Part shown: in pieces, positions 29,320-42,838 of the stretch | Position numbering within the stretch: position 1 is the stretch's first letter | How the letters are laid out: each line of letters starts with the position of its first letter | NCBI GenBank assembly: GCA_022414725.1 | Contig: CM039462.1 | Span: 176,311,179-176,375,178, forward strand | Direction: 5' to 3' | Length of the DNA stretch: 64,000 nt | DNA from: Microglena sp. YARC | Taxonomy: Eukaryota > Chlorophyta > Chlorophyceae > Chlamydomonadales > Chlamydomonadaceae | Notes under the pieces: generated by a model | The model's database searches: none | Told to the model about the DNA's origin: nothing | The model's input: only the letters and a program-made list of their open reading frames with translations | Program-made: the position numbers and the translations under genes

Positions 29320-30189
29320 TACCCGCCGGCCATCACATGCGCCCCGACCTGTCTCCCCCCTTCATCCAGCTTCCTTCTCGGTTCGATTCCACGAGGGCAA
29401 CAACGAACGAGAGCAAATGAGCAAAAGGCGAGTGCAAACAAGGAACGTGGAACGGGAGGCCAGAGGGCATTCATCATGAGGAGGAGGAGCGCGGAGGAGG
29501 AGCGAGGAGGAGCAGCAGGCGATGGAGGAGGAGTGGGAGGAGGACTGCACAGGGGAAAAGGAGTAGTTTAGAAACTTGAAGTTTTCAGCAATTCGGCAGG
29601 TTTGACTACTCGACTGGTCGATTCAGAAGCAAACAAACTTTCGTTTGGTGCGGGGGGAGGAGACTATCAGACTAGAGCAGTGACGAAATGGCGACAGCAG
29701 GGGCGGGGCGGGGCTGGGGCACGGGCGGGGCTTAGGAGCGTTAGCGCTGAATGATCCCTCGAGAAGGGATGAGGGATTTGAAGACGTTAGAACTGCTTCG
29801 ACAGAGCCTACAGGTTCAATTATCAGGATGTCTGTTCGGTTGTTTCTGTTAGTGTTCAAATTCGACGGTCTGAGAGTCCCCCTACCTGGCAGCTTCCATG
29901 GCGATAACCGATGGTCATTGGCTGTCACTCAATTTAAATCCCAGAGGGCAATCCAGCCCTTGAGTCACTCAATGACTCACACTCAAAAAATGAGAAAGCG
30001 CACGTGGGGACAGCGGTTTCTGCGCTTTTCTGCGCTTTCTCTGAGTGAGTGAAAATAGGAAAGCGCTGTGATATTCAAAAAAGCAGCGCGCTCCGCGCAC
30101 AGGGGTTGATAAAAACTGCGCGAAACGCGCAGATGGGCTCAAAAAGGCAGCGCGGGCCGCGCTCGCCGCGCGCGCTTAGTAGTACCCTG
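28934..30189. mobile_element. 1.26-kb hAT-type element carrying foreign interior, inside a SINE
   Basis: Perfect 12-bp termini CAGGGTACTACT and AGTAGTACCCTG, flanked by GACGGGCT on both sides (28,926-28,933; 30,190-30,197). The outer ~100 bp at each end match the short CAGGGTACTAC MITEs. The middle, about 29,100-30,050, is unrelated and includes a 33-C run, a GAGGAGGAGCG-rich stretch and unique sequence. No transposase is visible, so it is a non-autonomous element with cargo. Confidence 0.8.
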
Positions 30190-30232
30190 GACGGGCTCCC
30201 TTAACACCACGCCCCACCGGGCGTTATCATTA
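30190..30232 (+). mobile_element. tRNA-derived SINE, 3' part
   Basis: GACGGGCTCCCTTAACACCACGCCCCACC...GGCGTTATCATTACC continues the unit broken at 28,933; compare 61,605-61,660 (inverted). Confidence 0.75.
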
Positions 30233-31145
30233 CCTCTGTTCTGCTGTTTCCATAGTATTTGTTTTTATCTCCTGTTTTTTTTGCTATTAGCTAACCTTTA
30301 TGTTACCGTTTTTGGGCAAGCTTTATTTATGTTACAGCCCCTCTTTTCTCTTAGGTTTTAGAAACCCTGGAACTCTTTACTACAAGAGTACGGGGGTTTG
30401 GGGGGGATGTTATGGTACGCCTTATTGGTCGTACCATACTAACCTCGGTTACGCGTAGGCCTGGCCAGGTTCTCTACCCTGGGCCATACCATCCGCCAGC
30501 TAGGCCCGTTGTATTGTAGCTAAGGCAGGCCCTTGTGCCGCCATCTCTGATTGCTACCAATGCCGGCAAGTTCAGCTTGCTACTATCTTGTACAACGTGT
30601 AACAACCGCGGTAGTGCCCTTCGTCCCCGAGAAGCAAGGAAAACTAAAGGTAAGGTACATAAATGTTGTTTTTGAGGGCCGGCTTGCCTTGGGTCCCACT
30701 AAACATCTCCACAATATGCATAGAAGTTGTCCTATGGCTTTTAGAAGCCATACGAGTACATGGCCAAAGTCTTGGGGATTGTTTTAGGCGGATCAAATTG
30801 TATCGGCCTCCTAAGTGGGTCGGTTTGGTGCTAAAACTGCATGTAACCTATTTTTTTAGGCCATCACATTTCACGTTTTAATGTATTTTTATCTTTAAAA
30901 AATCCCATAGAGACTTTCATAATTATGAGCGCTTAAGAAACTTTGCGAAGCGGTTTCAAGAGTCAGCCACGAATTTAAAAACATTGTTCGATTTTAGGTA
31001 AAAACACATCCCTGCACAAACAAATGTGGGTCCAATTGTCCAAAACAGGGGGTAGTGAGGAAGGCGCTCGTGTACCTCACGTTGGAATAGGGGCCTAAAG
31101 GGGTCGCAAGCAACGAAACCATCGAAACTAGTCAAAACATGTGTC
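30233..31145. other. Intergenic, possible LTR-retroelement remnant
   Basis: A purine tract GGGGTTTGGGGGGGA followed by TGTTATGGTACGCC at 30,392-30,420 looks like a polypurine tract and LTR start. No second LTR, primer site or reverse transcriptase is seen, so this is weak. The rest to 31,145 has no recognised gene. Confidence 0.25.
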
Positions 31146-32060
31146 GGGGGGGGGGGGGGGGGGGGGGGATCCAGCCGCTTTCAGAAATTTCTCTGGTGAA
31201 ATCCTTTTGAGGTCGAAACTTCCTCAGCACTCGGTTTTTGAGGAAGTTAAGCATACCTGCCTGTGACACAGGTTCTACAAGATCTGTCTGAAACTGCGCT
31301 TATTTCCGACAGCGAGTAAATATGGAGGCGTGATCCTCTAGATCCAAGTCCAGGCACCTGCCAGGCTGGCAGATCCTCGTACAGAGGTCGAGCCGGTCTC
31401 GGAAATATCTCCGTAACTTCCTCACCAGACGGAATCTGACGGAGTTAAGGATACTCACGAAACTGGTTCGACGGAAGCATTCCGAATCCGCGCTTGTTTT
31501 CGAGAATGAGTCTGTGTGTCGTGGTAGTGCTCGAGTAGTGACCTCCACAGGTTCTACGTACACGAAGTGTGAAAGTTGGGTCAAACCAGAAACTCAATAT
31601 TTCGTCGCCACATTTCTTGGGTATAAGGAGGGTACTTGGGTATGCAAATTAGGCTAACACAACCTTCAAATTCTCAAACACTAACACTAGCTAGCCCAGC
31701 TCAGAATCAGGACTAGGAAAGGGTCTACGCTTGACCATGTTGTCAAAGTTTGATCAAATCCAAATGTAAGACCACAAATGGATAAAGCTCGTCGAGGGGA
31801 TCACTATAGACCCTACTTTGACCCCCTAATCATAATATTTTAAGGAGATGTGGGCCTTTTGAAGGTGACGGGGGGGGGGGGGGGGGGGGGGGGGGGGGAG
31901 GCAGATTACAAAAACTTCCGACGTAGGTATATGAAAAACATTCCTCACTGCCCCCTGGTCCAAAAACCCCAAATCATTTTCAAAACAAAATCCCCCCCAA
32001 ATTATTTTGTCTCAACCAAGACTCCCAATAAATTTGGGTCCAATTGGAAAAAGTCGATTT
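31146..32060. other. Intergenic with poly-G runs and a diverged ~200-bp tandem duplication
   Basis: Poly-G runs at 31,146-31,168 and 31,870-31,898. Two related blocks, about 31,205-31,310 and 31,420-31,510, each contain AACTTCCTCA, GGAGTTAAG or GGAAGTTAAG, ATAC and a TGCGCTT or CGCGCTTGTT ending. No gene is recognised. Confidence 0.4.
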
Positions 32061-32980
32061 TGCCTCTGAACATACATAGTGCATTTGGAAACAGCAAAAG
32101 CAACATTTGCAATTGGAAACAGAAAAAGGCAACATTTGCTTTTGGAAACATAAACAGCAATATTTGCATTTGGAAACAGCAACAGCAACATTTGCATTTG
32201 GAAACAGGCAGCAACAGCCTTCCAGTCCTGTTATAATCTTGAGGCTCAGCCCAGTGGCTGGCTCAGGGAGCTGCCTTGAAGCTGCTGCTTGAAGCTGATA
32301 ATAAAGGTTGTGGATGCATGCTGTCAAGTCTGGTTGGAGAAGCTGAGGAGCATGGCTAATGGCCAGTGGCCATTGGCTAGAATTGGCTTGGCTTGGCTTG
32401 AGGCTGAGGAGCATGGCCACTTGCCATTGGCTTGGCTTGGCTTGAGGCTGAGGACGGAGCATGGCCATGTGCCAGTATTACTGCACATCATCATAACCAG
32501 CATCAGGAGAGGATCCACCTGCACGCAACAGGGAGGAGGGTGATGGCCATTGGCTTGGGTTGGCTTGAGGGATAGGAGCATTGCCCGGAACTACTGCACA
32601 TCATCATAACCAGCATCAAGAGAGGATCCACCTGCATGCAACAGGGAGGAGGGTGATGGCCATTGGCTTGGGTTGGCTTGAGGGATAGGAGCATTGCCCG
32701 GTACTACTGCACATCATCATAACCAGCATCAAGAGAGGATCCACCTGCATGCAACAGGGAGGAGGGTGATGGCCATTGGCTTGGGTTGGCTTGAGGGATA
32801 GGAGCACGGGCCAGTACTACTGCACATCATCATAACCAGCATCAGGAGAGGATCCACCTGCATGCAACAGGGAGGAGGGTGATGGCCATTGGCTTGGGTT
32901 GGCTTGAGGGATAGGAGCATGGGCCAGTACTACTGCACATCATCATAACCAGCATCAGGAGAGGCTCCATCTGCACTCAT
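32060..32980. repeat. ATTTGGAAACAGCAACAGCA repeat and 113-bp minisatellite
   Basis: Short units ACATTTGCATTTGGAAACAG fill 32,080-32,210. From about 32,470 a 113-bp unit (CTGCACATCATCATAACCAG...CATTGGCTTGGGTTGGCTTG) repeats about 4.5 times with few changes. Paralogous to 3,250-3,560. Confidence 0.9.
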
Positions 32981-32983
32981 CAG

Positions 32984-33179
32984 TACTGAATGGCAATGTG
33001 ATATCATATGATATCATGTCATCATATGATATCATGTCATCATATGACATCACATTATGCCGGCAGTCTGACTAGGCTAAAGTTACCATTTATATACCAT
33101 ATCATATGATGCAATTTGTATGACATCATATGATATCATACTTGCCGTTGGTCAACATCATATGATATGCCGGTCCCTA
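32984..33179. mobile_element. AT-rich hAT-type MITE with 8-bp TSD CTCATCAG
   Basis: CTCATCAG at 32,976-32,983 and 33,180-33,187. The right end (reverse complement TAGGGACCGGCATATCATAT) matches the 4,791 element. The interior repeats ATCATATGATATCATGTC. Confidence 0.75.
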
Positions 33180-33196
33180 CTCATCAGGGAGGAACG

Positions 33197-33409
33197 TAGT
33201 GATTTTTTTTCAAATCTGTTAGTGGGTTTTCCCTAGCTTTATGGTTTTAGGCCTCTTCCAGGGACAGCGTTTTAGTGCTTTCTATAGCTTTTTGTAGCTT
33301 TTTAGGGCCCTTTAAGGCAAGCAAAAAAAAAAATTCTCATATAGCGATAATTTCGCTCAAACGGGGTCAAAACTTGCGATCGCTATTATAGCGGAAATAA
33401 AAATCCCTG
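33197..33409 (-). mobile_element. hAT-type MITE with 8-bp TSD GAGGAACG
   Basis: GAGGAACG at 33,189-33,196 and 33,410-33,417. Inverted relative of 26,391-26,611, ending GGAAATAAAAATCCCTG. It sits 9 bp from the previous element's target duplication. Confidence 0.85.
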
Positions 33410-33439
33410 GAGGAACGTGATGGATGTATTATATCGTAG

Positions 33440-33742
33440 AATAAAATTACATCAGTAGCACGAGCTCAGGGCCCCCGTCGATAAAACAATTGTTTGGAGT
33501 TCAGTTCATCAATGCCTTTTATTTGTAGCTCTACCTGTCATGGTTGGGCAAGTCCCTTTCGGGTATTTGGCATACCCCTGGACTGTAACATACATACATC
33601 ATCATCATCATGATCAGAGCGGCGTTAGACGGGAAAGAGCCCCGAACAATAAAGCATGGATGAATCAATTCCCCAATGTCAGACCTGCTGCCTTGGAAGA
33701 GGTAGAGAACTTCCCTCCATCCTGTCACTCGGTAGTTGAAGC
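33440..33742. repeat. RepB copy and 3' flank of copy C
   Basis: RepB without the Harbinger insert seen near copy B (empty site at CAAGTCCCTTTCGGGTATTT). The 33,600-33,742 part aligns with 4,120-4,258 and is the probable 3'UTR. Confidence 0.6.
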
Positions 33743-33759
33743 TCAGGCACAATAGCAGT
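33743..33759 (-). CDS. Copy C coding exon 8
   Basis: TAGTGCAG, then AC TGC TAT TGT GCC TGA, giving ...WTPDCYCA-stop. Same stop position as copy B. Confidence 0.6.
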
Positions 33760-36700
33760 CTGCACTACCAAAAAACAGCATAGTAACCATTCCCCAGAGC
33801 AAGTTAATGGGAAGGTTCCTTCAAATGTTCAAATTTCCAGGGCAATTTAATGGGAAGGGTCCTTCAAACTCATGCCCCGTGGCAAGGCGTTTGATCTTTC
33901 AATTTACAGGGGTGGGAGACCAACTCAAATTATAAAAGGTAGATAGGAGGGGTTGGTGGTCATTTTTTCTTTTTGGGGCTATACGTAGCACTGCTTCTAG
34001 GCAGCTCCAACTCCCATCCTTGAGCCAACCCTGAAGCTAGCAAGTGCATCTATTAAATTGTAGAAGTAAATTATTACTGTAGCACGAACTCAGGGACCCC
34101 GTCGGTTAAACGATTGTTTGGGGTTCAGTTCATCAGTGCTTTTTCTGTTGAAGCCCTTCCTATACGGTTGGGCAAGTCCCTTTACCGTATTTGGCCTACC
34201 CCTGGACTGATACATACATACATACATACATACATCTAGAAGCTGACATGAAGGGCTTCCAATGAAGTTGACAGCATCAGGCTTGACTCAGAGGCTGGCT
34301 AAGGGAGCTGGCTGGAAGCTGCCATGGCAGGGTTTTTCTTTTCGTTTTGAAGCCCCCCCTATTCACAGCTATTCTGGCTCCGGAGCCATCTGACAAGTCT
34401 CCGTTTGTAGCTATTCATAGCTATTTTTAAATTTGCTTCTTTCACCATTCTAACTTCTAATTCAACTGTCGTTATAGATGATTTATACTGATCAATACAG
34501 AGCACCCATGCGTAGGCTGAACCAAAAAAATACAGTGCAGTTTTAAGACATGTCAGTGCTAGCTAGTCCTAGCTAGCTTTACTTGGTGTCCATGGTTGGC
34601 ACCTTGCGCTCATAGCTGAGATTGTAGTGGAGAGTGAGGCCTCTAGCTTTGGCCCTTAAACCGTAAACCCTACAACCCTACCTGGTGTCCATGGTTGGCA
34701 CTTGGTGCCCATCGCTGTGATGGTAGTGGAGAGTGATGACTCTAGCTTTGGTCCCTAAATCCTAAACCCTACCTGGTGTCCATGGTTGGCACTTGGTGCC
34801 CATCGCTGTGATGGTAGTGGAGAGTGATGACTCTAGCTTTGGTCCCTAAATCCTAAACCCTACCTGGTGTCCATGGTTGGCACTTGGTGCCCATCGCTGT
34901 GATGGTAGTGGAGAGTGATGACTCTAGCTTTGGTCCCTAAATCCTAAACCCTACCTGGTGTCCATGGTTGGCACTTGGCGCCCATCGCTGTGATGGTAGT
35001 GGAGAGTGATGACTCTAGCTTTGGTCCCTAAATCCTAAACCCTACCTGGTGTCCATGGTTGGCACTTGGTGCCCATTGCCGAGATGGTAGTGAAGAGTGA
35101 TGCTTCTAGCTTTGGCCCCATGTCGTCAATTTTCTCCATTGCAGTGTTCTCGGCGTCGCCCTTCTCCTCGCCGTTGGCATACACGTCCACATAGTTCTCA
35201 CTCATCGTCACATCAACAACAGGGTTGAACTGCGTGATTGGGTTGGTTGGTTGGTTGGTTGGTTGGTGGTTGGGTTACTCATCGTCACATCAACAGCAGG
35301 GTTGAACTGTGTGGTTGGTTGGGTGGGTCGAGGAGGTCTGGCGTGGGTTGGGTTGGTGGGTGGTTGGGTGGGTTGGCATGCACGTCCACATAGTTCTCAC
35401 TCATCGTCACATCGACCTCAGGGTTGAACTGTTGGTTGGTGGGTCGAGGTGGGTCCAGGGTTGAGGTTGGGTTGGTGGTTGGGTGGGCTGGTGTGGATTG
35501 GGTTGGGTTGGTGGGTGGTTAGGCCGTTGGCATACATGTCACAGAGTTTTCACTCATTGTCACATCAAGCACAGTGTTGAACTGCATGGGTGGGTGGGTT
35601 GGCATTCACGTCCACATAGTTTTCACTCATTGTCACATCAACCACAAGGTTGAACTGCGTGGGTTGGGTTCGGCGGTTGGGTTGGTGGATGAGTGGATGG
35701 GTTGGCATGCACGTGCACATCGTTCTCACTCATGGTCACATCGACCACAGGGTTGGGTGGTTGAACTGTGTGGGTTGGGTTGGGTGGTTGGGTTGGTGGG
35801 TGAGTGGATGGGTTGGCATGCAAGTGCACATCGTTCTCACTCATGGTCACATCTTCCACAGGGTTGAACTGCGCAACGGGGAAGGATACAGTGGGAGGTT
35901 GGTTGGGGGTGGTTGGGTTGATGCCTAATTTTAAAGACCATCTCAAAAAGGTTGTAAAATTCCTCAAATAACAAAAACATGAGAACAAAATCGACATTGC
36001 ATAGCTGCCTTAATTTTGCGTTTAGCAAGTGTTAAGAAAGCTACGCAGAGTAAAATTGTGCAAGGAGGGGGGAGCAGCGGGAGGTTGGTTGGGGTTGCAG
36101 TGCAAGGACGAGGACACGGAGGGAGGTTGGTTGGGGTTGGTTGTGTTGAACAGTGCAAGGACGAGGACACGGCGGGAGGTTGGTTGGGGTTGGTTGTGTT
36201 GAACAGTGCAAGGGCGAGGACACGGCGGGAGGTTGGTTGGAGTTGGTTGTGTTGAACAGTGCAAGGACGAGGACACGGCGGGAGGTTGGTTGGGGTTGGT
36301 TGGGTTGAACAGTGCAAGGACGAGGACACGGCGGGAGGTTGGTTGGGGTTGGTTGGGTTGAACAGTGCAAGGACGAGGACACGGCGGGAGGTTGGTTGGG
36401 GTTGGTTGGGTTGAAAAGTGCAAGGAGGAGGGCACAGTGGGCAGCAAGTGGTGCACAGTGTAGCAGGGGGTAGGCAGTATGAAAACAACAATGCCAGTTC
36501 GTACCATGCAGCACAGCGCCATTTTTTTGTTTTGCTTTAATTTTGAGTTTGTATCTAAAACAATTGCAGTATTGCACATAGAAGTTCCCACCATGAAACA
36601 AATATCTGTTACGTTGAATTTAATTTTGAATTTGAATTTGTTAAAGTGCACATGGCAGTTCTTACTGTGAAATACATATCTGTTGAGTTTGAAAAAATGA

Positions 36701-39406
36701 ATTTTGAAATCGAATTAAACAAATGGCACATGGCAGCTCCTACCGTGAAACAGATCTCTGTTAAGTTTGACGAGGCGACGTAAGTCCCTGTGGCCCGGGC
36801 GTTGAGGCCTGAGACCTGGAAGCTGATGGGGGCCGTGGTAAGCAGCACGTCAGGTGTGCAGACCTCAGGACTGCACACCGCTGGCATGTTGATATCTGGG
36901 GAGCAGACGCCAGGGACGCAGACAGCGGGGATGCATGTGTCGGACACACATGTCTTGCAGCAGCAGCTTAAACGGGGTTGGGATTGGGTTGGGTTGGGTT
37001 GGGTTGGGTTGGGTTGGGTCGGGTTGGGTTGGAGGGGGGGTCGTTTTTAAGTTTTGTTTTTTCTTTTCCAGGGCTGCACACCGCTGGCATGTTGATATCC
37101 GGGGAGCAGACACCAGGGACGCCATCCGCAGGGGTGCACGTGTTGGACACACATGTCTTGCAGCAGTAGCTAAAACAGGGTTGGGTTGGGTTTGGTTTTG
37201 GGGGGTGGTTGGGGGGGTCGTTTTGAAGTTTATATTTTTTTCCCCCCCAGGGCTGCACACTTCTGGCATGCTGATTTCGGGGGAGCAGATGCCAGGGACG
37301 CAGACAGTGGGGGTGCACGTGTTGGACACACATGTTTTGCAGCAGCAGCTAAAATGGGGTTGGTTGGGGGTTGGGGGTTGGGTTAGGTTTTGGGATTTGG
37401 GTCTGGTGTTAATATTATATTTTATGAAGATATGGGTTAAGGTTCGGTTTTTGGGGGGGGGAGGGGCGGGGGGGGGGGGGGGGGGGGGGGGCTTTTTTTT
37501 TTTTCTTCTTACTTTCAGGGCTGCACACTGTGGGCATGTTGATATCGGGTGAGCAGACGCCGGGAACGCAGACAGCGGGGGTGCACGTGTCGGACACACA
37601 TGTCTTACAGCAGCAGCTAAAACGGGGTTGGGATGGGGTTGGGTTGGGTTGGGGGATTTGGGTTGGGTTTGGGGGTTTGGGGGGGGGGGGGGGGGGGGTC
37701 GTTTTTAAGTTTTGTTTTTCTTTTTCCCCAGGGCTGCACACCGCGGGCATGTTGGGTGAGAAGACGCCAGGGACGCAGACAGCGGGGGTGCACGTGTCGG
37801 ACACACATGTCTTGCAGCAGCAGCTAAATCCAGGGTTGGTCTGGTTTGGGATTGTTTGGTCTGGTTTGGTCTGGTTTGGTTTTGGTTATGGTTTGGTTTG
37901 GGATGGTTTGATTTGGTTTGGTTTTGGTTTGGTTTGGGATGGTTTGAGATGGTTTGGTTTGGGCAGAGCTCAGCAGCAGCAAAAACGTTTGTTGGTCAGT
38001 ACAGACTACTTTATCAGGTTTCATGAAAGGGCACAGCTGTGCTATGCCTTAAACGATATCGTTGACGTCAGCAAGTCCTTCACAGGTTGTCACCCCCCAC
38101 ACCACCCTACCCTACCCACCACACCACCCACCACACCACCCTACAAAAAATATAATGTGATAACAAACACTTAGATTTGAATAGTTTATGATACTGCCAA
38201 AAACGGAGAGCAGCCAAATTTCTGGCTGGATCCATGCCACCTAGTTCAAGTTCAAGTTCAAGTGTCAAGTGAAACAAAATTGAAATAGGCAATAGGAAGT
38301 ATATAAATATATTTTTCCTCATGGGAGCCATGTCACCAAGTTCAAGTTCAATTTCAAGTGTGAAGTGAAACAAAATGAAATAGGCAACAGGAAATATGTC
38401 AATACATTTTGCCTCATTGGAGCCATGTCACCAATTTCAAGTTCATATTCAAGCTCAAGTTCAAGTCCATGTTCAAGTTCTACTTGTAGTTCAAATGTGA
38501 AGTGAAAGAAAGGGAAATAGGCAATAGGAAATATGCTTTTACCTGCCTAACGCGTATTCTTTCACAAACTTTTGAATTCAAGTTTGAATTTGAAATGGTA
38601 CATGGTTGTTTACCCGCCAAACACACATTTCTTTTGCATACTTTTGAATTCAAAATCGACTTTGAAATGGTACATGGTTGTTTACCTGCCGAACGCACAT
38701 TTCTTGTGCAAACTTTATAATTCAAAATTGACTTTGAAATGGTACATGGTTTTTATCTGCCAAATGCACATTTCTTTTGCAAAATTTTGAATTCAAATTT
38801 GAAATGGTACATGATTCTTTACCTTCCAAACGCGCATGTCTTGCAGCAGCAGCCACCACAGCAGCAGCTCTCTGGGGTGCACACCTGGCGCAAGAAATGG
38901 GGATTGGTTTGGTTTGGTTTGGTTTGGTTTGCTTTGTTTTAGTTTGGTTTTGATGTCGGCTGGTTTACACACTTCGCACAAGAAATGGGGTTTGGTTTAG
39001 TTTGGGTTGGTTTGGAATGCACACCTGGCACAAGAAATGGGGTTTGTTTTGTTTGGTTTGGGTTGAGGGTGATTGAGGGTGGTTGGAGGTGGTTGAGGGC
39101 GGTTGGGGGTGCACACCTGGTGCAAGAAACGTGAAGTTAAATGATCTGCATCTCTTTCTTGTGAGGGCATCCTGTCACGGTTTGCACACCTGGCACAGGA
39201 AATGGTTTTGTTTTGGCTTGTTTTATTTGGGGTTGGGTTGGGTTGGGTGGGGGGTGGTTGAGGGCGGTTGGAGGTGCACACCTCGTGCAAGAACGTGAAG
39301 TTAAAATATCTGCATAGCTGTTTCTTGCGAGCGCCCACTGAAAGTACATACAAATTAAGCAATACACATAATCCTCTTATATGTGGGGTGTGGGAGTGGG
39401 TGGGAG

Positions 39407-39454
<48 letters not shown>

Positions 39455-42408
39455 TGGGGTTGGGGTTGGGTTGGGTTGGGTTGGGGGGGGGGGGGGGCAG
39501 AATATTAGGCACAAGCCCATCTTGGGCTATTTCGGGCTATTTCAGGCTATTTCGGGTTGTAGGCACAACCAGATACCGAATGCACCAAACGCGTATGAGA
39601 TTTCCAGGAAACGCGCTGTTTGCTGTGAGCGCTTCCTGTCACGGTTGGGCAAACCAGCGACTCGAGGGATGTTCAATGCATGGCTGAGCCACTGATTGGC
39701 TTTTATTGTAGTTGATACAATATTTGAGTTGCATTTAGGTTACACATGTATTCAAGTTGTATTTAACTTATACCGATATTAATAGGCAAAACTAGATGGT
39801 TGGAACAGCTTAACATTTCGTCCAGCACAATGATTTTAATATAGTAGTCAGCGCACTGTAGCAAAAACTCAGGGTCCCCGTTGGTAAAACGATTGTTTGT
39901 TTGTGATTACATTATTATTATTATTATTATTACGATTGTTTGTGATTCAATTCATCGATGTATTTTCTTGTTAGCCCTTCCTATCTCGGTTGGGAAAGTC
40001 CCTTTTGCCTATTTGGCCTACCCCTGGACTGTAACATACGTACATAGCACGAAGTCTGGGCCCCTGTTGGTTACGATTGTTCTCAGGGCTCAGTTTACAT
40101 GTGCTTGTTGTTTTGAAGTGCCTTTCCTGTTGTAAGCATGCGCAAGTACCTTTTGCCTATTTGGCTTCCCCTGGACTGTAACATACGCGCATAGCACAAA
40201 CTCTGGGCACCCGTTGTTTGCGATTGTTTGGGTTCAGTTCACTTGCAATTGTTTTGGTTAATTGCCTTTCCTGTTTTTAGCTTGTTCAAGTCCGTTAAGC
40301 CTATTTGGCTTCCCCTGGACTGTAAACATTTACACATACCTCCAGGCTGCAGTAAAGATACATACATACATGAATACATGCTATACTACTGTAGCGAGTC
40401 TTATGCGGCGTCGCAAGCGATGCGGAAAATTGGCGGAGTGTGTTGACAACGGAACAAATGGTGGCAATGATGGAGCAACGATGGAACAAATGGTGGCAAC
40501 GATGGAGCAACGATGGAGCCGAAGCCAGTGAGTTCTGAGACAGTTGGCTGACGTGTCAGGCTTCAATTTTGGGGTCGGACAAACAGACAAATGGATAACC
40601 CTGGGGGCTCCCGCCCCGCAGAAGGGGGGGCTCCACCAAAAAAAGATACATCAAGACAAACTTTATTACTGTAAAAATAAACACATTCACGAACAAAGAC
40701 ATACTATGCTAATGTAAAAATACATACATACATAAATAAATACGTACTATATGGTTACTGTAAAAATCTATATATATAAAGAAATCATGGCGGTCGCGGT
40801 CGTGGTGTCATCATCGCGTACCCACGTGCCGTGGGCGTGCGAAGTGTAACCGACTTGCAACCGACTTTCCGTGCACCCAATCCCAGCGAAATTCTCAAAT
40901 ACCGAAACAGCAGATGCGCTTAGCTATGTGCGCGCTCATTCCATGTCGACATCTGCCTCACATATTATAACTGCGAGAAATTTTGAGTGAGAAGATCCTC
41001 TCCTTGGAGGTCATCTGCTGACCCTCAGAAAGCTTCGCGTGACGCTCAGAATAATAGTCGCCAGTGCATTGCTTCTTAACGGAGCATGAGCCACAGGGCG
41101 CATAATGCATGCCAACGATCCTGGATATGAGGGCCCGCAACACCGCCGGTCAGCGCTCAAGGCGAGTTTGCCTGAGCTACGAAGATAGGGACAGAGCCAA
41201 CAAGCGTCGACGAAATGCCCACGCTGCCAGATTTGAGGACCTGCGTCAGGCTGTTAATCAAGCCAGGCGAGAAGAGTATGCTGCCCAACCTTGGGAGTTA
41301 CGCCAGACTCATAATCAAGCCAGGCCTTCAGATCATCATGCTTTTTTTCTCCGCCTGCGAGCGTTGCCACCATTTATCTCACGCATGCGCACTTAAATAA
41401 ATACGTACTATACTACTGTAAAAATGCATACATGAATAAATACGTACTATACTACTGTAAAAATGCATACATAAATAAATACGTACTGTACTACTGTAAA
41501 AATGCATACATAAATAAATACGTACTATACTACTGTAAAAATGCATACATAAATAAATACGTACTATACTACTGTAAAAATGCATACATAAATAAATACG
41601 TACTATACTACTGTAAAAATGCATACATAAATACCTCGGGGCTGCAGACCCCCGGTATGGTGTAGGCTGGGGTGCACACACCCGGCACGCACAGGGTGCC
41701 ATACACCTTGGCCGACCCTTTGCCCTCCACACCAGTCCCTGACGGAGTTGCCCCCTGCCACATCCTGAAAGAACAGCACGGGTGGTTCATTTCTTATTGA
41801 TTCATTTATCATTTATGTATCCTGCAACAACAGCAAGGGTGGTTTCTGTATTTATTATTTATCATTTGTTTCGTTTCTCGTGCAAGAACAGCAAGGGTGT
41901 TTTATGTATATATTTTGTATCATTGATTTATTTCTCGTGCAAGAACAGCAAGGGTGTTTTATGTATTTATTTTTTATCCTTGATTTATTTCTCCTGCAAT
42001 AACACCAAGGTTGGTTTATTCATTTATTTTCAATATGTATTTATTTATCCTGCAATGCACAAGGTGCCATACACCTTAGCTGACCCTTTGCCCTCCACCC
42101 AAGCCCCGGACGGTGTTGTGCCCTGCCACACCCTGAAAGAACAGCAAGGGTGGTTTCTGTAAAAACAATCATTTATGTATTTCTCAAGCAAGAACAGCAA
42201 TGGTGGTTTATTTATTATGTACCCTATTCATTCGGATTCATTTATAATTTATTTATCCTGCAATAACAGCAGGGGTGGTTTATTGATTTTATATTCATGT
42301 ATCATTTATTTCTCCTTAAAGAACAGTCTGTCTATCTGTCTGTCTGCCTGCCTGTCTGTCTGTCTATCTATCTATCTATCTGTCTGTCTATCTGTCTGCC
42401 TGCCTGCC

Positions 42409-42451
<43 letters not shown>

Positions 42452-42807
42452 TGCAGGCAGGGCAATGTGGGGCTAGATGGTCCTACCTAGTGAGCCATTA
42501 CCCTGCAGTGGGTTGTGGACCATTGCTAGTCTAGTCTCACTCGAGCACCTCTAGGGTTGCATCCTTACACAATCCTGATAGCCTATGCATTTGCCTTTGC
42601 ATCCTGTCTGTTTTTGTTACCTATCCTGTCTGTTTTTGTTACCTATCCTGTCTTCCTGTTGTTTGATCATCTAAATGTATGTTACAGTCCAGGGGTAGCC
42701 AAACAGGCTAAAAGGACTTGCCCAACCTCTCGATGTTTGGAGACTTCCAGCGTGATTGAGAAGGTGCCTGGGGCTAATATTTTCAGACTAGCCTGGCTCA
42801 CAGTGTA

Positions 42808-42838
<31 letters not shown>

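Noticed and set aside
36022..36651. 209-codon frame PTNPNQPPAVSSSLHCS...
   Set aside because: Translation of the 53-bp minisatellite within intron 6-7 sequence of copy C.
42440..42535. QAGQCGARW after a TTGCAG acceptor, recalling the beta-tubulin start
   Set aside because: Only six residues match, the following sequence does not, and it sits beside a microsatellite in a minus-strand gene.
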